This document shows, in pieces, positions 39,941 through 47,675 of a stretch of DNA of 47,997 nucleotides. This DNA comes from Solirubrobacter phytolaccae (GTDB lineage: Bacteria > Actinomycetota > Thermoleophilia > Solirubrobacterales > Solirubrobacteraceae): positions 1 through 47,997 of the forward strand of contig NZ_JAPDDP010000059.1 in the NCBI RefSeq assembly GCF_027587195.1, in the 5' to 3' direction. The translations under genes were made by a program, and so were the position numbers. The notes beneath the pieces are model-generated. The model saw only the letters and a program-made list of their open reading frames with translations, had not been told where the DNA came from and did not search any database. The number at the start of each line of letters is the position of its first letter. Position 1 is the first letter of the stretch.

Positions 39941-40597
39941 ATGCCGCTGACCGTGGAGATCTGGTCCGACGTCGTGTGCCCGTGGTGCTACATCGGCAAG
40001 CGGCGCTTCGAGAAGGCGCTCGAGCAGTTCGAGCACCGCGACGAGGTCACGATCATGTGGCGCTCCTTCGAGCTGGACCCGGACGCTGCGCGAGACGTGC
40101 CCGGCACCGCCGCCGAGCGCCTGGCCGGCAAGTACGGGATGAGCCTCGAGCGCGCGCAGCAGATGCACGCCGAGATGGAGGAGCGCGCCACGGCCGAAGG
40201 GCTCGAGTACCACCTCGACCAGTCCAAGGGCGGCAACTCGTTCGACGCGCACCGGATGATCCACCTCGCCGCGACTTACGGCCACCAGGCCGACGCGCAG
40301 GAGCGGCTCATGCGCGCCTACTTCACCGAGGGCGAGTCGCTCGGCGTGTGGGACACGCTCGTGCGGCTGATGGAGGAGATCGGCGTAGACCCGGTGGAGG
40401 CGCGCGAGGCGCTCAAGCTGGACAAGTTCGCCGAGGACGTGCGTGAGGACGAGGCGCTCGCGCAGCAGCTCGGCATCCAGGGCGTGCCGTTCTTCGTGTT
40501 CGATCGCCGCTACGGGCTCTCGGGCGCGCAGCCGCCGGAGACGATGCTCGCCGCGCTCGAGAAGGCGTGGGACGAGGCGGTTAACCTCCAGGCGTGA
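39941..40597 (+). CDS. DsbA-family oxidoreductase, FrnE-like, 218 aa
   Basis: Cytoplasmic disulfide oxidoreductase/isomerase of the FrnE group; there is no signal peptide. The active site is CPWC at C13-C16 (EIWSDVVCPWCYIGKRRFE). The helical insert (about 60-150) is typical, with FDAHRMIHLA as a conserved mark, and the cis-Pro is in GIQGVPFFVFDRRYGLSGAQ. FrnE-like proteins act in oxidative stress or polyketide biosynthesis in known cases; no polyketide genes are here. It is preceded by the 20-bp palindrome and a leaderless -10 box. Its stop overlaps the next GTG by 4 nt. Confidence 0.93.
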   Translation: MPLTVEIWSDVVCPWCYIGKRRFEKALEQFEHRDEVTIMWRSFELDPDAARDVPGTAAERLAGKYGMSLERAQQMHAEMEERATAEGLEYHLDQSKGGNSFDAHRMIHLAATYGHQADAQERLMRAYFTEGESLGVWDTLVRLMEEIGVDPVEAREALKLDKFAEDVREDEALAQQLGIQGVPFFVFDRRYGLSGAQPPETMLAALEKAWDEAVNLQA

Positions 40598-41622
40598 TCC
40601 TTGCCGCAGTCGCCGCTCTCGCCTCGTGGGCGCAGGTCGCGCCCACCGAGCAGGCGGCGATGGCGCGCACGCCTGACAGCGTCGTCCAGCTTGCGTACGC
40701 GCAGGGCGGGCAGCTCTTCTATTCCCGGCCGGGTGCGAGCTTCGTGGCCCCGATCGGCCTCGGGCCGGACGTGCGGCCGACGCTGCTGGCGGACGGGGGC
40801 GGGTTGCGGCTCGTGACCGGCGGCGTCTCGGCCACGTCGCTGGACGGTGCGTCGTGGCAGGTCGGGACGAACGGCGCGTCGGGCGAGGTGAGCGCTTCCG
40901 GGGACCTCCTCGCCTGGGCCGACACGTCGGTGCACGTCGGAGCCTCGTCGTACGGGCCGGGCTCGGCGCCGGTCGTCGCCTCGGGGTACGCCGCGTGGTC
41001 GGTCGGTGAGGCGGTGCGGGTGCAGCCCGTCAACGCCGACGGCTCACCCTCCGGTGAGGCGGTGACGATGCCGGACGGCACGGGTCGGCCGTCGCTCGTG
41101 GTCCGCGGCGGGGAGGCGTTCGTGGCGGCGGGTCCCGCGCTGTGGCGCGTGGGGTCGTCGACGACGCTGGCGCTCGAGGACGCGGTCTCGTCTTCGGTGG
41201 CGGCCGATGCGCGCGGCCGGGTGTGGGCGACGTGGACGGACGGCGCGCGGGTGTTCGCGGCGCGGTCGAACCGGGACGTGTCGGAGCTCGGGGCGTCCGT
41301 CGACCTCGGCGCGCTGGCGGCCACGCGGGTGCAGGTCAGCGCGACCAACACGGCGGCACACGTGCTGGCGGCGGCGAACGGTGTTTCCTACCTCAAGCGC
41401 ACGCTGCCGGGGCTGACGCTGGACGAGCGGCACCGGCGGGAGATCTTCACGTTCTCGGTGACCGACGCCGGCGATCCCGTGCGCGGCGCCGTGGTGAAGG
41501 TGGGCGGGCGGTCCGGCAAGACGGACCGCAACGGGCGTGTCACGCTCCGGGTGTCAGACCGTCGGTTGCGGGTGACGGCGACTTTGAAGGGCTACTCGAA
41601 CGCAAGGTTGACGCTGAAGTGA
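40594..41622 (+). CDS. Secreted propeller-like protein with carboxypeptidase-regulatory-like tail, 342 aa
   Basis: Starts at GTG 40594 (GTGA overlap). A short leader (MILAAVAALASWAQVAP) suggests export. The body has repeated short strands ending in aromatic or Asp turns (QLAYAQGGQLFYS, ASGDLLAWADTSVHVG, VASGYAAWSVGE, GRVWATWTDGARVFAA), suggesting a beta-propeller. The last 65 residues (FSVTDAGDPVRGAVVKVGGRSGKTDRNGRVTL) match the transthyretin-like/carboxypeptidase-regulatory pattern with the TDRNGRV motif. No catalytic residues are seen. A secreted protein between a cytoplasmic redox enzyme and a cupin is unexpected. Confidence 0.75.
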   Translation: MILAAVAALASWAQVAPTEQAAMARTPDSVVQLAYAQGGQLFYSRPGASFVAPIGLGPDVRPTLLADGGGLRLVTGGVSATSLDGASWQVGTNGASGEVSASGDLLAWADTSVHVGASSYGPGSAPVVASGYAAWSVGEAVRVQPVNADGSPSGEAVTMPDGTGRPSLVVRGGEAFVAAGPALWRVGSSTTLALEDAVSSSVAADARGRVWATWTDGARVFAARSNRDVSELGASVDLGALAATRVQVSATNTAAHVLAAANGVSYLKRTLPGLTLDERHRREIFTFSVTDAGDPVRGAVVKVGGRSGKTDRNGRVTLRVSDRRLRVTATLKGYSNARLTLK

Positions 41623-42050
41623 GCTACTCGGTGCTGGGCGGAGGCGAGGCGTTCTGGCGCCCGTCGAACCAGATGGGCGTGCTGAACACGGACCTGGCGA
41701 ACCAGCTGGGCGTGTCGGAGTTCGGGGCGCGGCTGTGGCGGCTGCGGCCGGGGCAGGCGTCCACGAAGCATCGTCACCGGTTGACCGCGGAGCTCTATGT
41801 CGTCCTGGACGGCGAGGGCCGGATTCGCGTCGACCAGGACTCGCTGGTGCTGCCGCGGCTGTCGGCGGTGTACGTGTCGCCGGACTCGGTGCGCCAGCTG
41901 TTCAACGACGGCGAAGCGGACGTGCTGTGGCTCGTGTTCGGGGCGCCGGGAGAAGCGGCCAACACGCTCGAGATGGACGACGAGACGATCGCGTTCCTGT
42001 ATCCGGACGGGCCGAAGGCGCTGCCACCGGAATTGAGTGGCGATGGTTGA
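41619..42050 (+). CDS. Cupin-domain protein, 143 aa
   Basis: Single small cupin. The start is GTG 41619 in a GTGA overlap; the longer open frame upstream is a different-frame reading of the previous gene. Motif 1 is KHRHRLTAELYVVLDGEGRI, with two His and a Glu as possible metal ligands. Motif 2 is LPRLSAVYVSPDSVRQLFND, where the usual His is replaced by Arg, so metal binding may be weak. The C-terminal segment (DDETIAFLYPDGPKALPPEL) extends beyond the barrel. The role may be regulatory or isomerase-like; the substrate is unknown. Confidence 0.87.
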   Translation: MSYSVLGGGEAFWRPSNQMGVLNTDLANQLGVSEFGARLWRLRPGQASTKHRHRLTAELYVVLDGEGRIRVDQDSLVLPRLSAVYVSPDSVRQLFNDGEADVLWLVFGAPGEAANTLEMDDETIAFLYPDGPKALPPELSGDG

Positions 42051-42582
42051 TCGACTGCACTTCACGGGCGTCGAGGAGGCCGACCGGCTGTTGGTGGCGG
42101 ATCCGTTCGCGTTGCTCGTGGGGTTCGCGTTGGATCAGCGCGTGCCGGTGCCGAAGGCGTTCATGGGGCCGTGGGTCTTGCGCGAACGACTGGGGTCGTT
42201 GGAACCGGCGGTGGTGGCGGGCGCCGACCTCGATCCGATCTTCCGGCAGGTGCCAGCGATCCATCGCTTCCCGGGGATGATGGCCAAGCAGGTGCATGCG
42301 TTGGCGGTGCATGTGATGGACGTGTACGACGGCGATGCCGCGCGCGTGTGGACGGGCGCTTCGTCCTCGGAGGAGCTGCGCGCGAACATCGACGCGCTGC
42401 CCGGGTTCGGGACGATGAAGGTCAAGGCGCTGGGCTCCGTGCTCTTCAAGCGCTTCGACGTGGCTCTAGCCGAGCCGCTCGTGCCGTGGCATCCCACCTT
42501 GGGGGATGTGGACTCCGCGGACGCTTTGAAGGACTACCAGACCGCCAAGAAGGCCAACAAGTCCGTCTGGGAGTCGTCGTAG
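42043..42582 (+). CDS. HhH-GPD-type DNA glycosylase-like protein, 179 aa
   Basis: Resembles the small actinobacterial proteins annotated as HhH-GPD base-excision repair proteins. Early helices read ADRLLVADPFALLVGFALDQRVP. The helix-hairpin-helix is ALPGFGTMKVKALGSVLFKRF. The usual catalytic Asp of this superfamily and the Fe-S Cys cluster are not clearly identifiable, so glycosylase activity is uncertain. ATG 42043 is preferred; GTG 42037 adds two residues. It overlaps the cupin gene by 8 nt, and its 3' end overlaps the convergent RTX-like gene by 49 nt. Confidence 0.8.
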   Translation: MVDRLHFTGVEEADRLLVADPFALLVGFALDQRVPVPKAFMGPWVLRERLGSLEPAVVAGADLDPIFRQVPAIHRFPGMMAKQVHALAVHVMDVYDGDAARVWTGASSSEELRANIDALPGFGTMKVKALGSVLFKRFDVALAEPLVPWHPTLGDVDSADALKDYQTAKKANKSVWESS

Positions 42583-43205
42583 CGCCCGAGCGTGGCGAAC
42601 GCGCTCTCGCCCGGCTTCTTGCAGTCGCCGTTGGGCTTTGACCCGTACGCGCAGAAGTGCCGGATGCGCTCGCAGTTGCGGACCTTGTAGTCGTCGCGCT
42701 GCCAGCGGGTCTGGGCGTAGTCGTTCTTCCCAGGCCCGCAGTCGATCAGGCCGTGGCCGTAGTAGGCGATGATCCGGTCGTTCCCAGGCCCGCCGTACAT
42801 GTTGTTCTTCCCGTGGCTGGGATAGATGAAGTCGTTCCCGTCACCGCCGCGCATGACGTCGGTCTGGTTGCTCGGGTTGTCCTTCTCCCAGTCGCCCCAC
42901 AGGACGTCCTTGCCGTCCAGGCCGTAGAGCGTGTCATCCCCGTGGTGGCCGAGGAGCTCGTCGTTGTCCTCGGTGCCGGTCCGCTCGTGATCGCCGCTGT
43001 CCAGGACCTTCCACAGGATGCCGGTGATCTTCGGCCAGCCCTTGTGGCTGACGTTGCCCGTGTCCCCGCCGCCCGGCGTCTGGCGGCCGTTGCCTTCACC
43101 GCACTGCTCGCCTTGCTTCTTCGGGCCGCAGCGGTCTTCGTCTTGCGCTCGGGCCGTTGCCGGGACGAGCAACAACGCAGTGAGGAAGATGAGCGCCAGC
43201 CGCAT
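42534..43205 (-). CDS. Secreted RTX-like (hemolysin-type calcium-binding repeat) protein, 223 aa
   Basis: The signal peptide is MRLALIFLTALLLVPATARA. Residues about 75-150 carry nonapeptide-type repeats of the form GGxGxDxx: NDELLGHHGDDTLYGLDGKDVLWGD, then GGDGNDFIYPSHGKN and GGPGNDRIIAYYG. These form calcium-binding beta-rolls in known proteins. Cys residues flank the roll (DRCGPKKQGEQCGEG, IDCGPG, NCERIRHFCAYG, DCKKPG), an unusual number for RTX proteins. There is no enzymatic domain. The C-terminal 20 residues are written by sequence antisense to the HhH-GPD gene. Confidence 0.85.
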   Translation of the reverse strand: MRLALIFLTALLLVPATARAQDEDRCGPKKQGEQCGEGNGRQTPGGGDTGNVSHKGWPKITGILWKVLDSGDHERTGTEDNDELLGHHGDDTLYGLDGKDVLWGDWEKDNPSNQTDVMRGGDGNDFIYPSHGKNNMYGGPGNDRIIAYYGHGLIDCGPGKNDYAQTRWQRDDYKVRNCERIRHFCAYGSKPNGDCKKPGESAFATLGRYDDSQTDLLAFLAVW

Positions 43206-43214
43206 TGGCCGACA

Positions 43215-43643
43215 TTACCCGCTCGCCCGCCACGCGAGGATGCGAAGTGGTGAGAGCGTGATGAGCGGTCCCGTCAGCGGGGTCGTCTCGTACTGCGGGT
43301 AGCGGGCTCGTAGCGCTGCGCGGGCTTCGTCGTGGAGCGGGCCGATCGTCGCCGTGGCGAGGATCTGCACCCAGGCGAGGCGGGTCCAGTCGTCGTCGTA
43401 GTGGTCGACCGTGAGCGTGGCGCGTGGGTTGGCTTGCAAGCGCTCGACTCGCGCGGGCGTGCCCGACCGCTTTGGCTTGCCGTCCACGGCGCTCACCAGC
43501 GTCGTGGCGAGCCGCGCGAACGTGACCGGCTGCACGCGAGGGTGTCCGTCTGCATCGAGAAGCGCGAGATGGCCCACGGGCGTGGTCTCGAGCAGCTCGG
43601 CCGCCCAGTCAGGCAGTTCGCTGAGTCGGTGCACAGTTGGCAC
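43215..43643 (-). CDS. PPOX-class F420-dependent oxidoreductase-like protein (TIGR03668 type), 142 aa
   Basis: Small split-barrel flavin/F420-binding protein. The opening LPDWAAELLETTPVGHLALLDADGHPRVQPVTFA, the strand RATLTVDHYDDDWTRLAWVQI and the ending ITLSPLRILAWRASG match the TIGR03668-type members known from F420-producing actinobacteria. The cofactor assignment is by family, not demonstrated. The start is GTG 43643; no clear Shine-Dalgarno is seen. It lies 9 nt downstream of the RTX-like gene's start on the same strand side and is divergent from the AbiEi-DUF559 gene. Confidence 0.85.
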   Translation of the reverse strand: MPTVHRLSELPDWAAELLETTPVGHLALLDADGHPRVQPVTFARLATTLVSAVDGKPKRSGTPARVERLQANPRATLTVDHYDDDWTRLAWVQILATATIGPLHDEARAALRARYPQYETTPLTGPLITLSPLRILAWRASG

Positions 43644-43708
43644 AGTCTCGCCGCAAACGCGTCTTGTTTCGTCGCGACGACCTGCGCGAACCTCGAGTCA
43701 TGCACGCG

Positions 43709-43749
43709 ATCCGTCAGTTACCGCCCCTGAGGGGCGTCAAGTGACGGAT
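43709..43749 (+). promoter_or_regulatory. Nested hairpin covering the SD and start codon of the AbiEi-DUF559 gene
   Basis: ATCCGTCA (43709-43716) pairs perfectly with TGACGGAT (43742-43749), which includes two bases of the GTG start at 43741. Inside it GCCCC (43723-43727) pairs with GGGGC (43731-43735), covering the GAGGGG ribosome binding site (43729-43734). In RNA this would hide both initiation signals; as DNA it could be an operator for the AbiEi-type protein itself. Confidence 0.65.
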
Positions 43750-44619
43750 GACCCGAAGCGTGCGCTCGCGAAGTTCGCGGCGGGGCAGTGGGGAGTCGTT
43801 TCATCGGCCGAGTTGACCGCGTGCGGCCTGTCCGAGAAGCAGGTTCGGACACTCGTGCGAAATGGGCACTTGCACCCCCTTCACCGGGGTGTTTACGCCG
43901 TAGGCCATCGCAACGTGACCACGGAAGGCCGCTTCCTCGCCGCCGTCAAGGCCTGCGGCGACGACGCCGCGCTGAGCCACTACGCCGCCGCGTGTTTCTA
44001 TGGCTGGCTCAAGTACAACGGTCGCCCCGTGGACGTGACTTGCCGTACTCGCAGAAGGCGACCGGGCATCAAGACGCACGAGACAGACGTGCTCGAGCGC
44101 GAGCTCGTCCGCCAGATCCTCGTCACGCCCCGCCTGCGCACGATTGTGGACCTCTCGCGCGTCGAAGACGAACGCACCGTCAAGCGCGCGCTCAGACAGG
44201 CCAAGTTCACCGAGGACGAGCTCCAGCAACTCCCACGCACCGGCCTCATCGGCGGCATCGTCGACCTCTCCGCCGCGCACACCGCCAGCGGCAACGAGGA
44301 CTTCGTCCTGGACCTCGTGCTCAAGGCGGGCTTCGTCCATCCCCGAGTGAACGCGCCGTACCAGCTGCCCGGCCAGACCTACTATCCGGACCTCTGGTGG
44401 CCCGACGTGCGGCTCATCGTCGAGGTCGACAGCCGCGAGTTCCACGACGGCCCGATCGACCAGCGCGACGACCTGGACCGCCAGGCGTGGCTGGAAGCCG
44501 AAGGCGAGCGCGTCCTACGCACCACGAAGGCGCAGGTCGAACGCGACCCGCCGCGCTTCCTCGCGCGGCTGACCCAGGCCGGCGCGCCTCAGACGAGACC
44601 GGCGCAGACCCAGTTGTGA
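43741..44619 (+). CDS. AbiEi-like antitoxin domain plus DUF559 nuclease-like domain, 292 aa
   Basis: The start is GTG 43741 (MTDDPKRALAKFAAGQWGV); a longer open frame upstream lies antisense to the PPOX gene. Residues about 5-60 are the AbiEi-type winged helix (VVSSAELTACGLSEKQVRTLVRNGHLHPLHRGVYAV). Residues about 190-285 resemble DUF559, a Vsr-like PD-(D/E)xK fold: YYPDLWWPDVRLIVEVDS with Asp and Glu-Val-Asp as candidate metal ligands, then DLDRQAWLEAEGERVLRTT. No AbiEii toxin gene is adjacent, so this is not a standard AbiE pair. Proteins of this plan are frequent in Thermoleophilia to my recollection. Function unknown; nuclease or defence roles are inference. Confidence 0.85.
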   Translation: MTDDPKRALAKFAAGQWGVVSSAELTACGLSEKQVRTLVRNGHLHPLHRGVYAVGHRNVTTEGRFLAAVKACGDDAALSHYAAACFYGWLKYNGRPVDVTCRTRRRRPGIKTHETDVLERELVRQILVTPRLRTIVDLSRVEDERTVKRALRQAKFTEDELQQLPRTGLIGGIVDLSAAHTASGNEDFVLDLVLKAGFVHPRVNAPYQLPGQTYYPDLWWPDVRLIVEVDSREFHDGPIDQRDDLDRQAWLEAEGERVLRTTKAQVERDPPRFLARLTQAGAPQTRPAQTQL

Positions 44620-45566
44620 CGTCCCGCGCCGCCTGCCCACAGCTTCGCCGCGAGGCGGTCCTGCTCGGCCTTGGGCGCCTGGTACGCGTGCGGCGTCGAG
44701 CCGCCGAGGCCGCGCCAGGTGTCCGGCATGAACTGGTAGTAGCCGGAGGCGCCGGCGTGGTTCGGCGGGAGGTTCTGGCCGCCGGACTCGCACTGGACGA
44801 TCGCCCACGGGATCGCCCAGGGGCCGCCGGGACCGGTCGCGCGGGCCGCCTTCGCGCGTGCGGCCAGCAAGCGCTTGAGCACGCGCTCGGCGCGCTGGCG
44901 GCCGGAGCGGGTCGCCTGCAGCGCCGCCTGGCGGGCCGCGCGAGCGCGTGTGAGCGTGTCGCGGCGCTCGCGCAGGCCGGCGGTGATGTTCGCGAGCGCG
45001 TCGCGGCGGGCGCGCGTCGCGCGCGTCTCCTCCTCGCGGCGTACCGCGAGCCTCTCCAGCGTGCGCTGCTGCGTGCCGGCCTCGCCGCGGGCGTCGCGGA
45101 CGAGGTTGAGCACGCGGGTGTCCGCGCGCTCGACGCGCTTGACGAACGAGAGCGTCTGCAGCAGCTGCGGGAAGCCGTCGCTGTGCAGGACGACGGTGAC
45201 GAAGTCGGGCCGGTCGCTCATGTACCGCTCCTTGAGCAGGCCCGCGAGCTTCACGCGTACCTCGGAGAGCCGCTTGCGCAGCCGGTTCACGCGGCGCCGG
45301 GCCTCGGTCTCGCGCGCCTCGGTGGCGGCGAGGCGGGTCTCTGCCGCGTTGAGCTCGGTCTGGGCGGCGCCGAGGCGGCCTTCGAGGATCGCGACCTCAC
45401 GGGCGGCTTTGCGCTCGAGGTCGGCGAGCCGGTCGGCGGCGCTGGCCAGGGACCGCTCACGGGCCTTGCCGGAGCCGATGCGGTCGCGGAGGGTGCCCTC
45501 GTCCTGCGCCGACGCGGACGGGACGAGCAGCAGGAGGGCACAGACGATCAACACCAGACGGCGCAC
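44589..45566 (-). CDS. Secreted coiled-coil protein with transglycosylase-like domain, 325 aa
   Basis: The signal peptide is RRLVLIVCALLLLVPSASA. Residues about 24-240 are a long Arg/Ala/Glu-rich coiled coil, like the N-terminal part of cell-wall hydrolases (CwlO/RipA/EnvC type). The C-terminal 80 residues are a lysozyme-like domain: WAIPWAIVQCESGGQNLPPNHAGASGYYQFMPDTW, with Glu260 as the likely catalytic acid, as in resuscitation-promoting-factor domains. It ends with HNWVCAGLV, so a disulfide between the two Cys of the domain is likely. The role is peptidoglycan cleavage at the cell surface. TAGGTT (45576-45581, minus strand) lies 9 nt before the GTG start. Confidence 0.9.
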   Translation of the reverse strand: MRRLVLIVCALLLLVPSASAQDEGTLRDRIGSGKARERSLASAADRLADLERKAAREVAILEGRLGAAQTELNAAETRLAATEARETEARRRVNRLRKRLSEVRVKLAGLLKERYMSDRPDFVTVVLHSDGFPQLLQTLSFVKRVERADTRVLNLVRDARGEAGTQQRTLERLAVRREEETRATRARRDALANITAGLRERRDTLTRARAARQAALQATRSGRQRAERVLKRLLAARAKAARATGPGGPWAIPWAIVQCESGGQNLPPNHAGASGYYQFMPDTWRGLGGSTPHAYQAPKAEQDRLAAKLWAGGAGRHNWVCAGLV

Positions 45567-45575
45567 GACGGGATC

Positions 45576-45628
45576 AACCTAGAAGGGAGCCGGGGACCAT
45601 CGTGCAAGGGCGCTCTCACGGGTAGCCT
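45576..45628. promoter_or_regulatory. Divergent near-leaderless promoters
   Basis: On the minus strand TAGGTT (45576-45581) is 9 nt from the transglycosylase GTG. On the plus strand TAGCCT (45623-45628) is 8 nt from the DUF488 ATG. Both match TAnnnT -10 boxes at leaderless spacing, and no Shine-Dalgarno is seen for either gene. Confidence 0.5.
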
Positions 45629-45636
45629 GGCCCGTC

Positions 45637-46074
45637 ATGGCGACCGTCTTCACCATCGGCTACGAGCGCCTCCTGCCGGCCGAGCTGGTCACGGAGCTGG
45701 AGGCCGCGGGCGTCAAGCGCGTGATCGACGTGCGCTTCCGGCCACAGTCGCGCCGGCCGGGCATGTCGAAGACGCGCCTGGGACAGCTGCTCGGCGACCA
45801 CGACATCGCCTACGAGCACCGGCGCGAGCTGGGCACGCCCGCCGACCTGCGCTGGCTGTTCCACGCCGGGCGTGTGCAGGAGGGCGCGACGGCCTTTCTC
45901 GCCCACATCGAGGCGTCGGCCCCGGACGCGCTGGACGCGCTCGCGCGGGAGCTCGAGCACGCCCCGCCGACCGCGCTGCTGTGCCTGGAGGCCGATCCCG
46001 CGGGGTGCCACCGCCGCGTGCTCACCGACGCATTGCAAGCCCGCAAGACCGACCTGCGGGTAGTTGATCTCTAG
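45637..46074 (+). CDS. DUF488-family protein, 145 aa
   Basis: The opening FTIGYERLLPAELVTELEAAGVKRVIDVRFRPQSRRPG and the later LLCLEADPAGCHRRVLTDAL are the two signature blocks of DUF488, including the Cys-His-Arg motif. The family has no confirmed activity that I know of. The CxxxxC-free CHRR motif resembles a phosphatase-like or nucleotide-binding loop only loosely. It is a stand-alone gene with its own putative leaderless promoter. It is followed by a hairpin before the histidine kinase gene. Confidence 0.9.
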   Translation: MATVFTIGYERLLPAELVTELEAAGVKRVIDVRFRPQSRRPGMSKTRLGQLLGDHDIAYEHRRELGTPADLRWLFHAGRVQEGATAFLAHIEASAPDALDALARELEHAPPTALLCLEADPAGCHRRVLTDALQARKTDLRVVDL

Positions 46075-46125
46075 ACCCTCGATCGGTGCAGAGCGCCTGA
46101 GCGTGCCGTTACTCTCTACCTCGGC

Positions 46126-46156
46126 GTGTGCCCCCGGAACGGAGTCGGGGGCACAC
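46126..46156. terminator. Perfect 10-bp hairpin between DUF488 and the histidine kinase
   Basis: GTGTGCCCCC (46126-46135) and GGGGGCACAC (46147-46156) are perfect inverted copies around an 11-nt loop, 51 nt after the DUF488 stop. There is no T-run. An alternative GTG start of the kinase frame lies exactly in the left arm, which argues against that start. Confidence 0.6.
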
Positions 46157-46200
46157 GATCCGTCTTCCGGCGTGGCCAGCCACTAGCGTCTAGCCCACAG

Positions 46201-47643
46201 ATGCGCGGTCCCGCTTTGACCCCCGCGGCGCTGCGGGGCCTGCTTGACGCGACCCCCGCGGCGATCGGCTGCTTCGACGAGCGGCTCCTCGCCGTGTACG
46301 CGAACACGGCGTTCACGATGGCGACCGGCGTGCAGGCGGGGCGGGTGCTCCAGGACGGGCCGCTCGCGGCTGAGATCCGTGCGATGACGGGTGGGACGGG
46401 CGCGCCGCGGCGGGTGCGGATCGCCGCTCCGCACCGGATGCCGATCTCGGGCACGCTGTTCGCGCTCGAGGACGGGCTGATCGGCTTCGTGCTCGACGCG
46501 GGCGCGTACGAGGCGCTGGCGCAGCTGGCCGAGGAGCAGTCGGCGCTGCGGCGGGTGGCGACGTTCGTCGCCTCCGACCCGGAGCCCGAGGCGCTGTTCC
46601 GGGTCGTCGCGGAGGAAGCTGGGCGGCTGCTGCACGCGCGCAGCGCGGCGACGATCCGCTACGAGGGCGACTTCGCGCTGACCGTCGGCCGCTGGGCCGA
46701 CGACGACCTCGGCGGGTTCGAGGTGGGAACGGTCGTGCCGCTCACCGACAGTGACGGGCTGACCGCGGTGGTCGCGCGCACCCGCGAGCCGGCGCGGATC
46801 GAGGACTACCGCGGCGTGCGCGGCTTCGCGGCCGAGCTGATGGTCAAGCGCGGGTACCGGTCCGCGGTCGCCGCGCCCGTGGTCGTCGCGGGCCGGCGCG
46901 TGTGGGGGCTCGTCCTCGTCGCCTCCGCGGGCTCGCTGGGCGAGGACGCCGAGCACCGCCTCGCCGGCTTCGCCGAGCTGGTGGCGCTGTCGCTGGAGTC
47001 GACGGACGCGCGCGCCGAGCTCAAGGCCTCCCGCATCCGCATCCTCGAAGCGGGCGTGACCGAGCGCCGCCGACTCGAGCGCAACCTGCACGACGGCGCG
47101 CAGCAGCGGCTCGTCGCGATCGCCGTGCAGCTCCGCGTGCTGGAGAAGCGCCTCGGCGAGCCCGACAAGGCGCTCGCGCTGCTGCGCTCCGCCGCGAACG
47201 AGCTCGAGCAGGCCCTCGCGGAGCTGCGCGAGCTCGCCCGCGGCCTGCATCCGGCCGTGCTCGCCGATCGCGGGCTCGCCGCCGCGCTCGAGACGCTCTC
47301 CTCACGCTCCCCACTGCCGCTGCGGCTGGAGGGCGTGCCCGAAGGTCGCCTCGCGGAGCCGCTGGAGGCCGCCGCCTACTTCGTGGTCGCCGAAAGCCTG
47401 ACGAACGCGGTCAAGCACGCCGAGGCGACCGAGCTGCACGTGCGCATGGCCACCGAGCACGGTGAGCTCCGCGTCGAGATCCGCGACGACGGCCGCGGCG
47501 GCGCCGACCCCACGGCCGGCAACGGCACCGGCCTGCGCGGCCTGGCCGACCGCGTCGAGGCGCTCGGCGGGCGGCTGGACCTCGAGTCGCCGCTCGGCGC
47601 CGGCACGACCGTCCGCGCCGCGCTTCCGATCAGCCAGCCGTAA
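46201..47643 (+). CDS. GAF-containing sensor histidine kinase (HisKA_3 type), 480 aa
   Basis: Soluble sensor kinase. ATG 46201 is preferred; the frame also allows GTG 46126, inside the hairpin. A PAS-like segment covers about 5-110 (ALRGLLDATPAAIGCFDERLLAVYAN). GAF covers about 120-270 (RVATFVASDPEPEALFRVVAEEAGRLL). The dimerisation helix is ERRRLERNLHDGAQQRLVAIAVQL, with the phospho-acceptor His in the NLHDGAQQ box. The HATPase domain shows VVAESLTNAVKHAEA and DDGRGG...GTGLRGLADRV. No response regulator is adjacent. An ECF sigma factor starts 11-32 nt downstream instead, suggesting co-transcription. Confidence 0.92.
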   Translation: MRGPALTPAALRGLLDATPAAIGCFDERLLAVYANTAFTMATGVQAGRVLQDGPLAAEIRAMTGGTGAPRRVRIAAPHRMPISGTLFALEDGLIGFVLDAGAYEALAQLAEEQSALRRVATFVASDPEPEALFRVVAEEAGRLLHARSAATIRYEGDFALTVGRWADDDLGGFEVGTVVPLTDSDGLTAVVARTREPARIEDYRGVRGFAAELMVKRGYRSAVAAPVVVAGRRVWGLVLVASAGSLGEDAEHRLAGFAELVALSLESTDARAELKASRIRILEAGVTERRRLERNLHDGAQQRLVAIAVQLRVLEKRLGEPDKALALLRSAANELEQALAELRELARGLHPAVLADRGLAAALETLSSRSPLPLRLEGVPEGRLAEPLEAAAYFVVAESLTNAVKHAEATELHVRMATEHGELRVEIRDDGRGGADPTAGNGTGLRGLADRVEALGGRLDLESPLGAGTTVRAALPISQP

Positions 47644-47675
47644 CACTCGGTCGGGTGCCGGACACAGGCGTCCAT

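Noticed and set aside
43741-44619. Complete AbiE toxin-antitoxin pair
   Set aside because: No AbiEii nucleotidyltransferase gene lies next to it; the downstream gene is a convergent transglycosylase.
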